DNA of 64,000 bases from Roseiflexus sp034432635. Lineage in GTDB: Bacteria > Chloroflexota > Chloroflexia > Chloroflexales > Roseiflexaceae. Shown piece by piece: positions 7,854 through 17,697 of the stretch. Every line of letters begins with the position of its first letter. Position 1 is the stretch's first letter. The stretch is from assembly GCA_034432635.1 (NCBI GenBank), contig DAOUBK010000088.1, positions 1 to 64,000 of the forward strand, given 5' to 3'. A program made the position numbers and the translations under genes. Under the pieces are notes generated by a model. That model was not told the DNA's origin. It was given only the letters and a program-made list of their open reading frames with translations, and did no database searches.

Positions 7854-10800
7854 TTACCGGTGAGCACCCAGGGCGCGTTCGCGAACGCGCAGAAGCGCCC
7901 GCGGCAGGCGAACCTTCTCCATTCCACGCGGTTGGACACGCCAGAACGCACCGCGCGTCACTTCCCAGCGCTCCAGCAGCGATGCAGCGTGTGGACTGCC
8001 AGTCAGTTCCACGTGCCGCACCAACAGCGCTCGCACATTATCCTCATCAACCGGGTCGAGCATCGTGAGCGTGACCATCTCGGTGTTGCAGCGTGAGGGG
8101 AATACGCCATTTTCATCGTATACATATGCAATACCGCCGGTCATACCGGCTGCGAAATTGCGTCCTGTCGGACCGATGACCAGCACCACGCCGCCAGTCA
8201 TATACTCACACCCGTGATCGCCAACCCCCTCAACCACGGCGACTGCGCCCGAGTTGCGCACGGCGAAGCGCTCACCGGCGCGCCCGGCTGCAAAGAGCGT
8301 GCCGCCAGTCGCCCCGTACAGGCATGTGTTGCCGATGATGGTACTTTCGTGCCAGGGATAACGCGCCTGCGGCAGCGGTCGCACAACGATTTCGCCGCCT
8401 GCCATCCCTTTGCCGACGTAGTCGTTACATTCACCGTCGAGCAGCATACGCATACCGGGTGCCAGAAACGCTCCAAAACTCTGACCGGCGCTGCCGCGGA
8501 AACTCACCGTGATCATCCCTTCGGGCAGACCTGCCTCGCCGAAGCGTCGTCCAATTTCGCCCGATAGCGTTGCACCGACGGTACGATCAACATTCGAGAT
8601 CGGATAGTGTAGTTCAACGTGCAGGTGATGATCAATTGCGCAGGCGGCATCCTCGATCAACCGTCGATTCAGTGCACCGACCTCGGTCATCCCGTTCCAG
8701 GGCTGAACATTGCGGATCGGATCGCCGGGACGGTCAAAGCGTGCGAGCAGTGCCGAGAGATCGAGTGCATCGGCGCCCGCGTGACCGCGCCGGACCTGAC
8801 GCAGCAGGTCAGTGCGCCCGATAATGTCGTTGAGTGAGCGTGCACCGATTGACGCCAGGATTTCGCGCACCTCCTGCGCCATATGGCGGAAGAAGTTGAC
8901 CACATAGTCTGGATTACCGGGAAATCTGGCGCGCAGGTCGGGGCGCTGCGTTGCAATGCCGACTGGACAGTTATTCGTGTGGCATGTGCGCGCCATAACA
9001 CATCCTTCGGCGACAAGCGCGGCAGTGCCGAAGGAGAACTCATCAGCGCCAAGCAGCGCTGCCATCACCACGTCGCGCCCGGTTTTGAACCCGCCATCGA
9101 CGCGCAGCCGGACACGCCCACGCAATCCGTTGAGTACCAGCGTCTGCTGCGTTTCAGCCAGCCCCAATTCCCAGTTGACCCCGGCATTCTTAATCGATGA
9201 GAGCGGCGAAGCGCCAGTGCCACCCGAATGCCCGGAAATATGAATCACATCGGCGCCACCCTTAGCAACGCCGGCAGCAATCGTTCCCACACCTGCTTCG
9301 GCAACCAGTTTGACCGACACTGCCGCATGTGGGTTGACCTGTTTCAGGTCGTAGATCAACTGCGCCAGGTCTTCGATGCTGTAGATATCGTGGTGGGGCG
9401 GCGGCGAGATCAATGCCACGCCGGGCGTCGTATGGCGAATACGCGCAATCTCTTCAGATACTTTGATGCCTGGAATCTGCCCGCCTTCGCCAGGTTTGGA
9501 CCCCTGCGCCATCTTGATCTGCAATTCCAGCGCCGACGCCAGGTACGCTGGATTGACACCAAAGCGCCCAGAAGCGACCTGCTTGATCGTACTGTTGCGC
9601 TCATCACCGTAACGAGCCGGGTCCTCACCCCCTTCGCCGGAATTGCTCAGACCGCCAAGCCGGTTCATTGCAATTGCCAGTGTTTCGTGCGCTTCGATAC
9701 TGGTCGAACCATGCGACATCGCCGCAGTCGAGAAGCGTCGCACAATCGCTTCGATCGGTTCGACTTCATCGACAGGGATCGGCGCAGCGGGTCCTGCTTC
9801 TCGCTCATCGGGGGGAATGATTTCGAGCAGATCGCGCAACTCGACCGGCGGACGATCATGCACCAGCTTGCTGTAGGCAAGATAGTCGGCGTAGCTGCCA
9901 CCATTGGCGGCGCGTTGCAGCGCATGGACGACAGCCGGCGCGAAGGCATGGTACTCGCCATCCTTTTTGAACTTGTAGTACCCCGGATGCGGCAGTGTCG
10001 CGCGACCGGCGAGGAGCGGCAGACGATTCGAGAAGGCAGCGTCGTGATGTTCGAGCACATCGGCAGCAAGTTTGCGGAAGCCATACCCACCGAGGTGGGA
10101 AGGAACACCTGCAAAACAACGTTCGGTGACCTCTTTTGCCAGACCGACAATCTCGAAAATCTGAGCGCCGCAGTAACTATCGACGGTGGAGATGCCCATT
10201 TTGGACATCACCTTGAGCAACCCCTTCTCGAGCGCATGAATGTAGTTCTGTTCGGCTTCATCCGCCAGGTCACTGGCAGCGCGCCGGTCGTGCGTTTCAG
10301 TTGCCTTCCCGCGCACCTCATCGCGCTCGATGGCGAGCGCGCGCACGGTTGCCAGCGCCAGGTACGGATTGACCGCTTCAGCGCCCATCCCAACCAGGCA
10401 TGCCAGATGGTGCACCTCGCGCGGTTCACCGCTTTCGATGACCAGGCTTACCATAGTGCGCAGGCCAAGGCGGATAAGATGCTGATGCACCGCGCCAAGC
10501 GCCAGGAGCGCCGGAATCGGTGCGTGGCGTTCATCAACGCTGCGGTCGCTGATGATCAGGATGACTTCATTGGCGGCAATTGCTGCTTCCGCCTCACGAC
10601 ACAGGCGATCAAGCGCGGAGAGCATACCCTGAACGCCGTCATCGGCAACAAACGTCGCATTGAGGGTTGCCGTGGCAAATGCCGGATCGCGCAGATCGCG
10701 CAGCATCGCAAGATGTTCGTTGTTCAACACCGGGCTTGCAAGCCGGAGCAGATGGGCGTGTTCCGGCGTTTCCAGCAACAGGCAACCACGCCGCCCAAGA

Positions 10801-12518
10801 CTGAACGAAAGGGACATCACCAGTTCCTCGCGGATCGGGTCGATCGGCGGGTTGGTCACTTCAGCGAAGCGTTGCTTGAAATAGTTGTACAGCGGGCGCG
10901 GGCGGTCGGCAAGGACGGCCGTCGGCGTATCATCGCCCATCGAACCGACCGGTTCCTGACCATCGCGCAGCATGGGCTTGAGAACAACCGCCAGTTCTTC
11001 GGCGGTATAACCAAACGCGCGTTGCAACTCGCCAAGCAGCGCCGACTTGCTTTCACGTGAAGCGTGGCTTTCCGGCTCATCCGGTTCGCTAACACGCGGT
11101 GCGCCTGCCGGGGCGAGCACGCGCATATGGTGTTTGAGCCACTCGGCGTATGGACGACGTACCGCAAGCCTGCTGCGGATCTCATCATTTTCCTCAAAGC
11201 GACCGGTATTCAGGTCGGCAGCAATCATCTGACCGGGACCTACCTTGCCCTTACGCACAACCCGTGCCTCATCGATCACCACTGCGCCGACTTCCGAACC
11301 GCAGATCACCAGACCATCATCGGTCAGCAGGTAGCGTGCCGGACGCAACCCATTGCGGTCGAGCGCCAGACCGACCACCTGCCCGTCGCAGAATGCCAGC
11401 GCAGCCGGACCATCCCACGGTTCCATCAACCCGGCGTGATACTGGTAGAACGCGCGCCGGGCGGGTTCCAGGTCGTGGATGCGCTCCCAGGCTTCGGGAA
11501 CGAGCATCGTCAGGCTATGGCGAATGTCGCGCTCGCCCATAACCAGCAGTTCGAGCACATTATCGAGCATTGCCGAGTCGCTACCGCCGGTATCAATAAC
11601 CGGTCCGATGGTTGCAGCGCTGAGCGCCATTGCCAGCGGATCGCCATCGATTGCTGCTTCGATCAGGGAGGAGTGTTGCGCCTCCATCGCTGCGCGACGC
11701 CACTCCGCCTCACGCGCCTGCATCCAGATGATGTTGCCGCGCAGTGTATTGATCTCGCCATTATGCGACAGCATGCGGAAGGGTTGCGCGCGTTCCCAAG
11801 AAGGGAACGTGTTGGTCGAGTAGCGCTGGTGATAGAGGGCAATCGCCGTCTCATACAACGGATCGCGCAGGTCTTCATAGAAATCGGGCAGTGCCGGCGC
11901 AACCAGCAACCCTTTGTAGATCAGCGTGCGACTGGAAAGTGAGGGAACCGAAAAACCTTCCAGATGATGGGCGCGTACCTCGGCTTCAATCGTGCGGCGT
12001 GCTAGGTAGAGGGCGCGCTCATAAGCGTTGGGCGCCGTGTGATTATGCGGTGGGCGGGCAATCAGCGCCTGCTCGATCACCGGGCATGTCTCACGCGCAC
12101 TCGCACCGAGTGCATGCAGGTTGATCGGAACCGGGCGCCACGCTAGCAACGCCATGCCGTACTGTGCAAGGACCTGTTCTACCACACTGCGGGCAGTATT
12201 GCGATGCCCCTCGTTTTGGGGCAGGAAGAACATGCCAACCGCCAGATCGTCGACCGGATAGCGAATCCCGCGCGTCGCCAGTTCACGTGCAAAGAGTGCA
12301 CGCGGGATCTGCGTCAACACACCGGCGCCATCACCGCTTTTGCCATCGGCAGCCACGCCGCCACGGTGCGCCATACGCCCGACAGCCGTCAGCGCATAAG
12401 CCAGAATCGCGTGGTCCGGCTTGCCGCTGAGGCGCGCGACAAAACCGATGCCACATGCATCGCGTTCAAATTGCGGGTCATACAGTCCGCGTGGTTTCGG
12501 GTTCTTCAGTTGGCTCAT
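7854..12518 (-). CDS. gltB: Glutamate synthase, large (alpha) subunit
   Basis: GltB converts glutamine and 2-oxoglutarate to two glutamates. Domain order is complete: N-terminal class II glutaminase with the nucleophile at C22 (DACGIGFVA, probably exposed by removal of a short propeptide), central domain, FMN-binding synthase domain (GQIPGIKVSEEIARIR; HISGHSGGTGASPLSS), the 3Fe-4S cysteines in CVMARTCHTNNCPVG, and a C-terminal GXGXG helix domain. Start ATG 12518 has AAGGTGA 8 bases upstream; in-frame starts at 12545 and 12710 lack a ribosome site. Length is about 1,554 residues, normal for the family. The small subunit gltD is not adjacent, so the electron donor is undetermined. Confidence 0.95.
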   Translation of the reverse strand: MSQLKNPKPRGLYDPQFERDACGIGFVARLSGKPDHAILAYALTAVGRMAHRGGVAADGKSGDGAGVLTQIPRALFARELATRGIRYPVDDLAVGMFFLPQNEGHRNTARSVVEQVLAQYGMALLAWRPVPINLHALGASARETCPVIEQALIARPPHNHTAPNAYERALYLARRTIEAEVRAHHLEGFSVPSLSSRTLIYKGLLVAPALPDFYEDLRDPLYETAIALYHQRYSTNTFPSWERAQPFRMLSHNGEINTLRGNIIWMQAREAEWRRAAMEAQHSSLIEAAIDGDPLAMALSAATIGPVIDTGGSDSAMLDNVLELLVMGERDIRHSLTMLVPEAWERIHDLEPARRAFYQYHAGLMEPWDGPAALAFCDGQVVGLALDRNGLRPARYLLTDDGLVICGSEVGAVVIDEARVVRKGKVGPGQMIAADLNTGRFEENDEIRSRLAVRRPYAEWLKHHMRVLAPAGAPRVSEPDEPESHASRESKSALLGELQRAFGYTAEELAVVLKPMLRDGQEPVGSMGDDTPTAVLADRPRPLYNYFKQRFAEVTNPPIDPIREELVMSLSFSLGRRGCLLLETPEHAHLLRLASPVLNNEHLAMLRDLRDPAFATATLNATFVADDGVQGMLSALDRLCREAEAAIAANEVILIISDRSVDERHAPIPALLALGAVHQHLIRLGLRTMVSLVIESGEPREVHHLACLVGMGAEAVNPYLALATVRALAIERDEVRGKATETHDRRAASDLADEAEQNYIHALEKGLLKVMSKMGISTVDSYCGAQIFEIVGLAKEVTERCFAGVPSHLGGYGFRKLAADVLEHHDAAFSNRLPLLAGRATLPHPGYYKFKKDGEYHAFAPAVVHALQRAANGGSYADYLAYSKLVHDRPPVELRDLLEIIPPDEREAGPAAPIPVDEVEPIEAIVRRFSTAAMSHGSTSIEAHETLAIAMNRLGGLSNSGEGGEDPARYGDERNSTIKQVASGRFGVNPAYLASALELQIKMAQGSKPGEGGQIPGIKVSEEIARIRHTTPGVALISPPPHHDIYSIEDLAQLIYDLKQVNPHAAVSVKLVAEAGVGTIAAGVAKGGADVIHISGHSGGTGASPLSSIKNAGVNWELGLAETQQTLVLNGLRGRVRLRVDGGFKTGRDVVMAALLGADEFSFGTAALVAEGCVMARTCHTNNCPVGIATQRPDLRARFPGNPDYVVNFFRHMAQEVREILASIGARSLNDIIGRTDLLRQVRRGHAGADALDLSALLARFDRPGDPIRNVQPWNGMTEVGALNRRLIEDAACAIDHHLHVELHYPISNVDRTVGATLSGEIGRRFGEAGLPEGMITVSFRGSAGQSFGAFLAPGMRMLLDGECNDYVGKGMAGGEIVVRPLPQARYPWHESTIIGNTCLYGATGGTLFAAGRAGERFAVRNSGAVAVVEGVGDHGCEYMTGGVVLVIGPTGRNFAAGMTGGIAYVYDENGVFPSRCNTEMVTLTMLDPVDEDNVRALLVRHVELTGSPHAASLLERWEVTRGAFWRVQPRGMEKVRLPRALLRVRERALGAHR

Positions 12519-12801
12519 CTCGTCTGTCACCTTGTTACCTGACATGGCGTACACAGTACCAGGCGCTCCGCAGACCTGGAGGAGCGGCGCTGCTATCAGC
12601 AGAAAGCGTCTATGCGGGATGCCCTGATGAATGCGAACGAATAACCGCTTTGGGAAGCGTTGCGACAGCCGTGGCGCGAGTGCGCCAATGAACGCCGGTG
12701 CAGGCGTCACTTACCGATCGACGAAAAATGCCCACAGCACACACTCATCAATCGAGCAGGCCGCGGGCGTCGCTGCAATCCGCAAAATCAGGCTAATAGT
12801 T

Positions 12802-12830
12802 ACTATAAAGGGACAGACAAGATTTGTCAA
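12802..12830 (-). promoter_or_regulatory. Strong sigma-70-type promoter upstream of gltB
   Basis: On the minus strand TTGACA (12830-12825), a 17-base spacer and TATAGT (12807-12802) closely match consensus. Initiation near 12795 implies an untranslated leader of about 275 bases before the preferred gltB start, or use of an upstream start. The 12-base block CTTGACAAATCT is shared with the promoter upstream of livJ. Confidence 0.65.
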
Positions 12831-12837
12831 GCATGAG

Positions 12838-12875
12838 AAGATAGGAAGACGGAGAACACGCAGAGAGCGTCTCTC
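12838..12875 (+). repeat. CAGAGAG-type dispersed repeat
   Basis: A purine-rich segment containing GGAGAACACGCAGAGAG resembles the one before gatA (58999-59036, GGAGACGCAGAGAGG). It lies between the gltB promoter and the end of amt. It looks like a short dispersed intergenic repeat; homology is only approximate. Confidence 0.35.
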
Positions 12876-12901
12876 CAGGCAGAGCGGAAGACTTTCTCCG
12901 G

Positions 12902-12934
12902 GGCGAGGTCTGGAGCAAAGCGCCAGACCTCGCC
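12902..12934 (-). terminator. Hairpin downstream of amt
   Basis: A perfect 12-base stem (GGCGAGGTCTGG / CCAGACCTCGCC) with a 9-base loop lies 13 bases after the amt stop on the minus strand. No U-tract follows, so it may act as a non-canonical terminator or an RNA-stabilising hairpin. Confidence 0.6.
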
Positions 12935-12947
12935 TCGCCCTTCGATC

Positions 12948-14384
12948 TTACTCAGCCGTGCTGGAGGCTGGCTTCGCCGTGATCGCGCGGATCGTTTCGG
13001 GTTCGGGCATCTTATGGATATCCGGGTACGCAACCGTCCCGTGTTCGCCGATGTCGAGACCGAGTTCTTCTTCTTCGGGCGAAACGCGCAGACCAATCGT
13101 GCGCTTGATGATGAAGAAGAGGAGGAAACTGGTCAACGCGCACCAGACGCCGATTGCCAGCACGCCGACGATCTGAGCGATCAGCAACTGCGGACCGCCG
13201 CCAGCGAACAGACCGACTGTACCAGTATTGCCTTCGATAGTCGCAAACAGACCGACCGCCAGCGTCCCCCAGACACCGTTCACCAGGTGTACCGGCACCG
13301 CACCGACCGGATCGTCAATCTTCAACGCCTCGAGCCACTTCATCGAGATAACGTAGAGCGGACCGGCGACCAGCCCGACGATCACCGCATCAATCGGACG
13401 CATATAGGCACAACCGGCCGTGATCGCCACCAGACCGGAAAGCACACCATTCAGCGATGCGCCGAGTTCTGGCTTGCCACTCTTGATCCAGCTAGCAATC
13501 ATCGCGCCAACCGCACCCGCCGCCGCCGCAAGCGTGGTGGTCACAGCCACCAGCGCAATTGCATCGGCATCACCCTGGGTTTTGAACGCCAGTTGACTGC
13601 CGGGGTTGAAGCCATACCATCCCAGCCAGAGAATAAAGACCCCCAGACCGGCGAGCGCTGCGCTGTGTCCAGGAATTTCGCGCGGCTTACCATCGGGAGT
13701 GTAGCGCCCCATGCGCGGACCGAGGAGCCATGCCCCCATGAGCGCCGCCCAGCCACCAACGCTGTGAACCACCGTCGAGCCGGCGAAATCGGTGAAACCC
13801 CAGTCGCCGGTTGTCGTCGGATCATAGTCGTTGAGCCAGCCGGCGCCGCTCCATACCCAGTGCACCACAACAGGGTAGATAATGATCGAAATAACGGCGC
13901 TGTAGATCAGATACGCCGTAAACTTTGTGCGTTCCGCCATCGCGCCGGAAACAATCGTTGCTGCAGTGCCGGCAAACACCACCTGGAACAGCCAGGAGGC
14001 CAGCGTCGGTACGCTCCCTGCCTCACGCACATCACCCAGGAAGAACTGATCGGCTCCGAAGAACCCGCCGACCGTCGTGCCATATGCAATCCCCCAGCCG
14101 ATCATCCAGAATGCCAGCGCAGCGATACAGAAATCCATCAGGTTCTTGAACATGATGTTGATCATGTTCTTGGATTGCGTGGAGCCGGCTTCAACGAGCG
14201 CAAAACCCGCCTGCATGAAGAAGACCAGGAAGGCGGCGACTAGCAGCCACATCGTATCGGTGACAACCCCCATTTCCGCGATCGCCGGATCGATCTCCTG
14301 GGCAAAGGACGTTCCGGTTGTGCCGATCAGCAGACCGGCGAGCGCGCCAATGCCGAGCATCAGTTTCGTTCGTCGCTTGACCAT
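12948..14384 (-). CDS. amt: Ammonium transporter (Amt family)
   Basis: This inner-membrane channel takes up ammonium. ATG 14384 is preceded by GGAAGGA and yields 478 residues, starting with a signal peptide ending near SFAQ and followed by eleven hydrophobic segments, the normal Amt topology. Family motifs include MQAGFALVEAG, WSGAGWL, DFAGSTVVHSVGGWAAL, FILWLGWYGFNPGS and VHLVNGVWGTLAVG. The C-terminal cytoplasmic tail (SPEEEELGLDIGEHG) matches the region that binds GlnK in relatives. No glnK/glnB gene is adjacent. It sits between glutamate synthase and glutamine synthetase on the same strand, forming a nitrogen-assimilation block. Confidence 0.95.
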   Translation of the reverse strand: MVKRRTKLMLGIGALAGLLIGTTGTSFAQEIDPAIAEMGVVTDTMWLLVAAFLVFFMQAGFALVEAGSTQSKNMINIMFKNLMDFCIAALAFWMIGWGIAYGTTVGGFFGADQFFLGDVREAGSVPTLASWLFQVVFAGTAATIVSGAMAERTKFTAYLIYSAVISIIIYPVVVHWVWSGAGWLNDYDPTTTGDWGFTDFAGSTVVHSVGGWAALMGAWLLGPRMGRYTPDGKPREIPGHSAALAGLGVFILWLGWYGFNPGSQLAFKTQGDADAIALVAVTTTLAAAAGAVGAMIASWIKSGKPELGASLNGVLSGLVAITAGCAYMRPIDAVIVGLVAGPLYVISMKWLEALKIDDPVGAVPVHLVNGVWGTLAVGLFATIEGNTGTVGLFAGGGPQLLIAQIVGVLAIGVWCALTSFLLFFIIKRTIGLRVSPEEEELGLDIGEHGTVAYPDIHKMPEPETIRAITAKPASSTAE

Positions 14385-14693
14385 GCTGTTCCTTCCTTCT
14401 GTGTGAGGATAGTGCCGGGTATCACGATGCCCAACCGCTTGCGTGACAGAACGAAAAACATCCTGCGACGCGCGCGGGCGCAGGATTCGCTTCTTCGCAT
14501 GCCGGTTGAACACGTGTGACAGTTGATGTACAGAAGAGTACGACAGAAGCGGCGATCGCGCTACGTCCGGTTCATATGAAATATCCGGTTTCGTTCTTGT
14601 TTACTTTGTACAAACTAGCTATTTGAAACTCTCAAATATGGATTTTTATCGAAATTTTGATTGTACGATCTGTCTTATCCAGGAATGCACAAA
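14385..14693. other. Leader and upstream region of amt
   Basis: This holds the amt 5' region on the minus strand. A GC-rich inverted repeat (TCCTGCG / CGCAGGA around 14459-14483) lies about 80 bases before the start codon. The distal part (14575-14680) is AT-rich and a plausible promoter zone, but I see no clear -35/-10 pair. Confidence 0.4.
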
Positions 14694-14732
14694 CAGGCAC
14701 AGGAACGTTGTTGGCTGATGTTCCTGTGCCTG
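14694..14732 (-). terminator. Hairpin downstream of glnA
   Basis: A perfect 13-base stem (CAGGCACAGGAAC / GTTCCTGTGCCTG) with a 13-base loop lies 18 bases after the glnA stop. The minus-strand sequence after it begins TTTG, a minimal U-run. A terminator is likely. Confidence 0.72.
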
Positions 14733-14750
14733 CGTGAAGGAGGGGCGCGT

Positions 14751-16175
14751 CTATGCGTCGAAGTACATGAAGAACTCGTAGGGATGGGGGCGGATAGCAA
14801 CCTGGATCAGTTCGCGTGAGCGCTTGTAATCCAGATAGGTTTCGATTACATCAGGGGTGAAGACCCCGCCTGCCAGCAGAAAATCGTAGTCTGCCTCGAG
14901 TGCATCGAGCGACTCTGCCAGTGAGCCGGGTGTTCCGCGGATATGCGCCTTTTCCTCGGCTGTCAGTTCGTAAATATCAACATCGAGCGGTGGTGGCGGC
15001 TCGATCCGGTTCTTGATCCCATCGATGCCGGCCATCAACATTGCCGCGAACGCCAGATACGGGTTGCACGTCGGATCGGGTGCGCGGAACTCGATGCGGC
15101 GCGCCTTCGGCGAGTCTGAATAGGTGGGAATACGGATCGCCGCCGAACGGTTGCGCTGTGAGTAGACCAGGTTGATCGGCGCCTCGAAACCGGGCACCAG
15201 ACGGCGGTACGAGTTGGTCGTTGGTGCGCAGATGGCCAGCAACGCCGGTGCATGGGTCAGAATGCCGCCGATATACCAGCGCGCCGTATCGGAGAGCAGC
15301 GCATACCCCTTCGGATCGTAGAACAGGGGCTGTCCTTCTTTCCACAGACTCTGGTGACAGTGCATGCCGCTGCCATTATCGCCGAAGAGCGGCTTGGGCA
15401 TGAACGTGGCCGTCAGACCGAACTGTCGCGCCGTGTTTTTGACGATGTACTTGTATTTGACCAGTTTATCCGCCATGCGCAGCAGCGAGTCGAAGCGCAT
15501 ATCAATCTCGCACTGACCGGCAGTGGCGACTTCGTGGTGATGCACCTCGACGTCGATACCGGCTGCCATCATATTGAGTGTGATCTGTGAACGCACATCC
15601 TGCAGCGTATCGAGCGGCGGGCAGGGGAAGTATCCCTCCTTGTAGCGCGGGCGGTACCCTAGGTTCTTTCCACCACGATCGGCGCCGCTGTTCCAGATGC
15701 CTTCGTCGCTGTCGAGGAAATAGTAACCAAAGTGGCTTCCCTGATCGAAACGCACATCGCTGAACAGGAAGAATTCGGCTTCGGGTCCGAAATAGGCGGT
15801 GTCAGCGATCTCGGTGCTGCGGAGATACTCCTCTGCCTTTCTGGCGATGTAGCGCGGATCGCGGCTATAGTTTTCTCCGGTCAGTGGGTCGCGGATATCG
15901 CAAATGAGGGCAAGAGTAGGAATTTTCAGCATCGGATCGATAAATGCTGTGTCTGGATCGGGGACTACCAGCATATCGCTTTCGTTGATTGCCTGGAAGC
16001 CTCGGATCGATGATCCGTCGAACCCCAGACCATGCACGAAGTCATCCTCGCTGAGCATGCTGGCAGGCAGCGAGAAGTGCTGCCACGTGCCTGGCATATC
16101 GGTGAAGCGAACATCGACCATTTTGATGTCGTGCTCTTTGATCAGTGCCAGGACATCTTTTGGGGTCATTCCCAT
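14751..16175 (-). CDS. glnA: Glutamine synthetase, type I
   Basis: GlnA makes glutamine from glutamate, ammonia and ATP. ATG 16175 follows GGGAGGA at 7 bases and gives 474 residues, the usual GSI length. Motifs seen: FDGSSIRGF, FGPEAEFFLF (metal ligands), GSGMHCHQSLW, NRSAAIRIP and RIEFRAPDPTCNPYLAFAA. A tyrosine in DVDIYELTAEE aligns with the adenylylation loop of the beta subtype, so covalent control is possible, though no adenylyltransferase gene is in the window. It is separated from amt by a terminator-like hairpin and is probably transcribed alone. Confidence 0.96.
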   Translation of the reverse strand: MGMTPKDVLALIKEHDIKMVDVRFTDMPGTWQHFSLPASMLSEDDFVHGLGFDGSSIRGFQAINESDMLVVPDPDTAFIDPMLKIPTLALICDIRDPLTGENYSRDPRYIARKAEEYLRSTEIADTAYFGPEAEFFLFSDVRFDQGSHFGYYFLDSDEGIWNSGADRGGKNLGYRPRYKEGYFPCPPLDTLQDVRSQITLNMMAAGIDVEVHHHEVATAGQCEIDMRFDSLLRMADKLVKYKYIVKNTARQFGLTATFMPKPLFGDNGSGMHCHQSLWKEGQPLFYDPKGYALLSDTARWYIGGILTHAPALLAICAPTTNSYRRLVPGFEAPINLVYSQRNRSAAIRIPTYSDSPKARRIEFRAPDPTCNPYLAFAAMLMAGIDGIKNRIEPPPPLDVDIYELTAEEKAHIRGTPGSLAESLDALEADYDFLLAGGVFTPDVIETYLDYKRSRELIQVAIRPHPYEFFMYFDA

Positions 16176-16298
16176 TGAGCTATCCTCCCAGAAGTGTTGT
16201 GCGCCATGTCGCAGACAATACGCACGCGTAGATGACAAGACGTGGTCATCCGCGCTGCGCCCTTGCATGACACGTGCCAGGAACGTTCAATGCCCAGC

Positions 16299-16304
16299 AT
16301 TATA
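16299..16304 (-). promoter_or_regulatory. Candidate -10 box upstream of glnA
   Basis: TATAAT on the minus strand within CATATAATG, about 125 bases before the glnA start. The corresponding -35 region is poor, so an activator or an alternative factor may be involved. Confidence 0.4.
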
Positions 16305-16427
16305 TGAAACTGCAACCATTTCCGGTAGGGCGACTCGGTACGAAGATCGGTGAAGACGATTTGGATGGAATGACTAAATCAGGAGGAAACGTATGCCGGA
16401 CTGACGGTAGAACGGCAGAGCGGCAGG

Positions 16428-17543
16428 CTACAGCGCCGGTGAACGAGGGGTAACGCCGTGTCCGGCTGTGATCGGTGTCAGGTCAATAGTGCCGCCGTGG
16501 TATGCCATACCACCATCAAACGGGTTCTCCGCCAGGAAGAGGGGTGTATCCAGATCGACGAAGCGAAAGCCGCCCTGCCCGGCTGCAAAGCAGGCAGAGA
16601 CGGTCATTGCCAGCAGCGACTCGACCATGCCGCCGATCATCAGGTGCAAACCGGCAGTACGGGCGATGGCGGCAATGTCGAGCGCTTCGACGATACCGCA
16701 TTTCATCAGTTTGATGTTCAACACATCCACTGCGGCGTTCTGCGCCAGCCGGGCGGCATTGGCTGCACTGGCAACGCTTTCGTCGGCAGCGATTGGCACA
16801 CGGCAGGTTGCAGTCAGGCGGCGTAGCCCTTCCTCGTCCTCCTTTGCGACCGGTTGCTCAAAAAGGGCAGGCACAATGCCATGCACGCCGAGCATGTCGA
16901 GCAATCTGAGCGCATCGGGAGGGGTATAGCCGCAGTTGCCGTCGAGGATGAGACGCGCTTCGGGCGCAACGTCTTGAATAGCAATAATGCGCGCCAGGTC
17001 GTGTTCCATTGTGCGGATGGTGGTTGTGTCCGGATCACCGGCGCCGATCTTGATCTTGATCGTCGTCACTCCACGTGCGACAATCGCCTGCGCCGCGCGC
17101 GCCGCCGCTGCAATGCCGCCGGTCGGAACGGTGACATCGGTTTCGAGCCGGGTGGTGACGCCGCCGAAGAATGCCCAGAGCGGCAGGCGCGCGCGGCGCG
17201 TCAGGGCATCGAGAAGCGCCGTTTCGATTGCACACCGCGCCGAGCCGATCATACCGGGTAGCGTGGGAAGCGCCAGGGCGATCCGACGCCATTCGCGCAC
17301 GTCGGCGCCTTCAACCAGCGACCGCGCCGCCAGAACAGCGGCTTGTGCCATGTCCTGCGTCTCGCCGTTGAATGCCGGGAATGGCGCCGCTTCGCCATAG
17401 CCGCGTGCGCCATCGGTCAGTTCCACCGCCACCAGCAGATTGCGCGCCACCTCCTGCGCGCCGCCGGCAATGCCGAATGGTTCGTGAAGCGGAATATCGA
17501 GCGGCGCGACCGTGAGGGCGCGAATGGTTGTCGGTGCAGTCAT
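16428..17543 (-). CDS. Dipeptide epimerase-like enolase-superfamily enzyme
   Basis: The 371-residue protein has the muconate-lactonizing subgroup layout: an N-terminal capping domain (to about 125) and a TIM barrel. The KxK base motif is in TTIKIKIG. Metal ligands follow as an aspartate (LILDGNCGYTP), a glutamate (ALFEQPV) and an aspartate (IAADESV), with the second lysine in NIKLMKCG. This set is characteristic of L-Ala-D/L-Glu epimerases, which recycle murein dipeptides. Placement back to back with the MurF-Alr gene supports a role in cell-wall amino acid metabolism. Specificity within the subgroup cannot be read with certainty. Confidence 0.78.
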   Translation of the reverse strand: MTAPTTIRALTVAPLDIPLHEPFGIAGGAQEVARNLLVAVELTDGARGYGEAAPFPAFNGETQDMAQAAVLAARSLVEGADVREWRRIALALPTLPGMIGSARCAIETALLDALTRRARLPLWAFFGGVTTRLETDVTVPTGGIAAAARAAQAIVARGVTTIKIKIGAGDPDTTTIRTMEHDLARIIAIQDVAPEARLILDGNCGYTPPDALRLLDMLGVHGIVPALFEQPVAKEDEEGLRRLTATCRVPIAADESVASAANAARLAQNAAVDVLNIKLMKCGIVEALDIAAIARTAGLHLMIGGMVESLLAMTVSACFAAGQGGFRFVDLDTPLFLAENPFDGGMAYHGGTIDLTPITAGHGVTPRSPAL

Positions 17544-17697
17544 AACGGCGTGCTGCAGGTTTCAGGGCGACTGTGTGGTATGATCCGTTTCCAGGCGAGT
17601 AATTGTTGCACAGGCGCGCAAAAATGTCAAGCGATGTGCGTTCGGGTGTGTGTCTCGTTCTTTCTGAGCGGATTCCCTACTCTCGAGGAAAGGCATC

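Noticed and set aside
7610..7951. 113-codon minus-strand ORF with several cysteines beyond the end of gltB
   Set aside because: It overlaps the gltB terminus in another frame, has no ribosome site and no recognisable pattern.
9228..11060. 610-codon plus-strand ORF opposite gltB, and similar long antisense ORFs (17677-18960, 23338-24567, 28154-29143, 33047-34072)
   Set aside because: They mirror well-supported genes, lack ribosome sites and family motifs, and long stop-free antisense frames are expected at this base composition.
12707..12748. 13-codon ORF (MSVCCGHFSSIGK) in the gltB leader as an attenuator peptide
   Set aside because: No run of Glu or Gln codons, no ribosome site, and no terminator/antiterminator pair follows.
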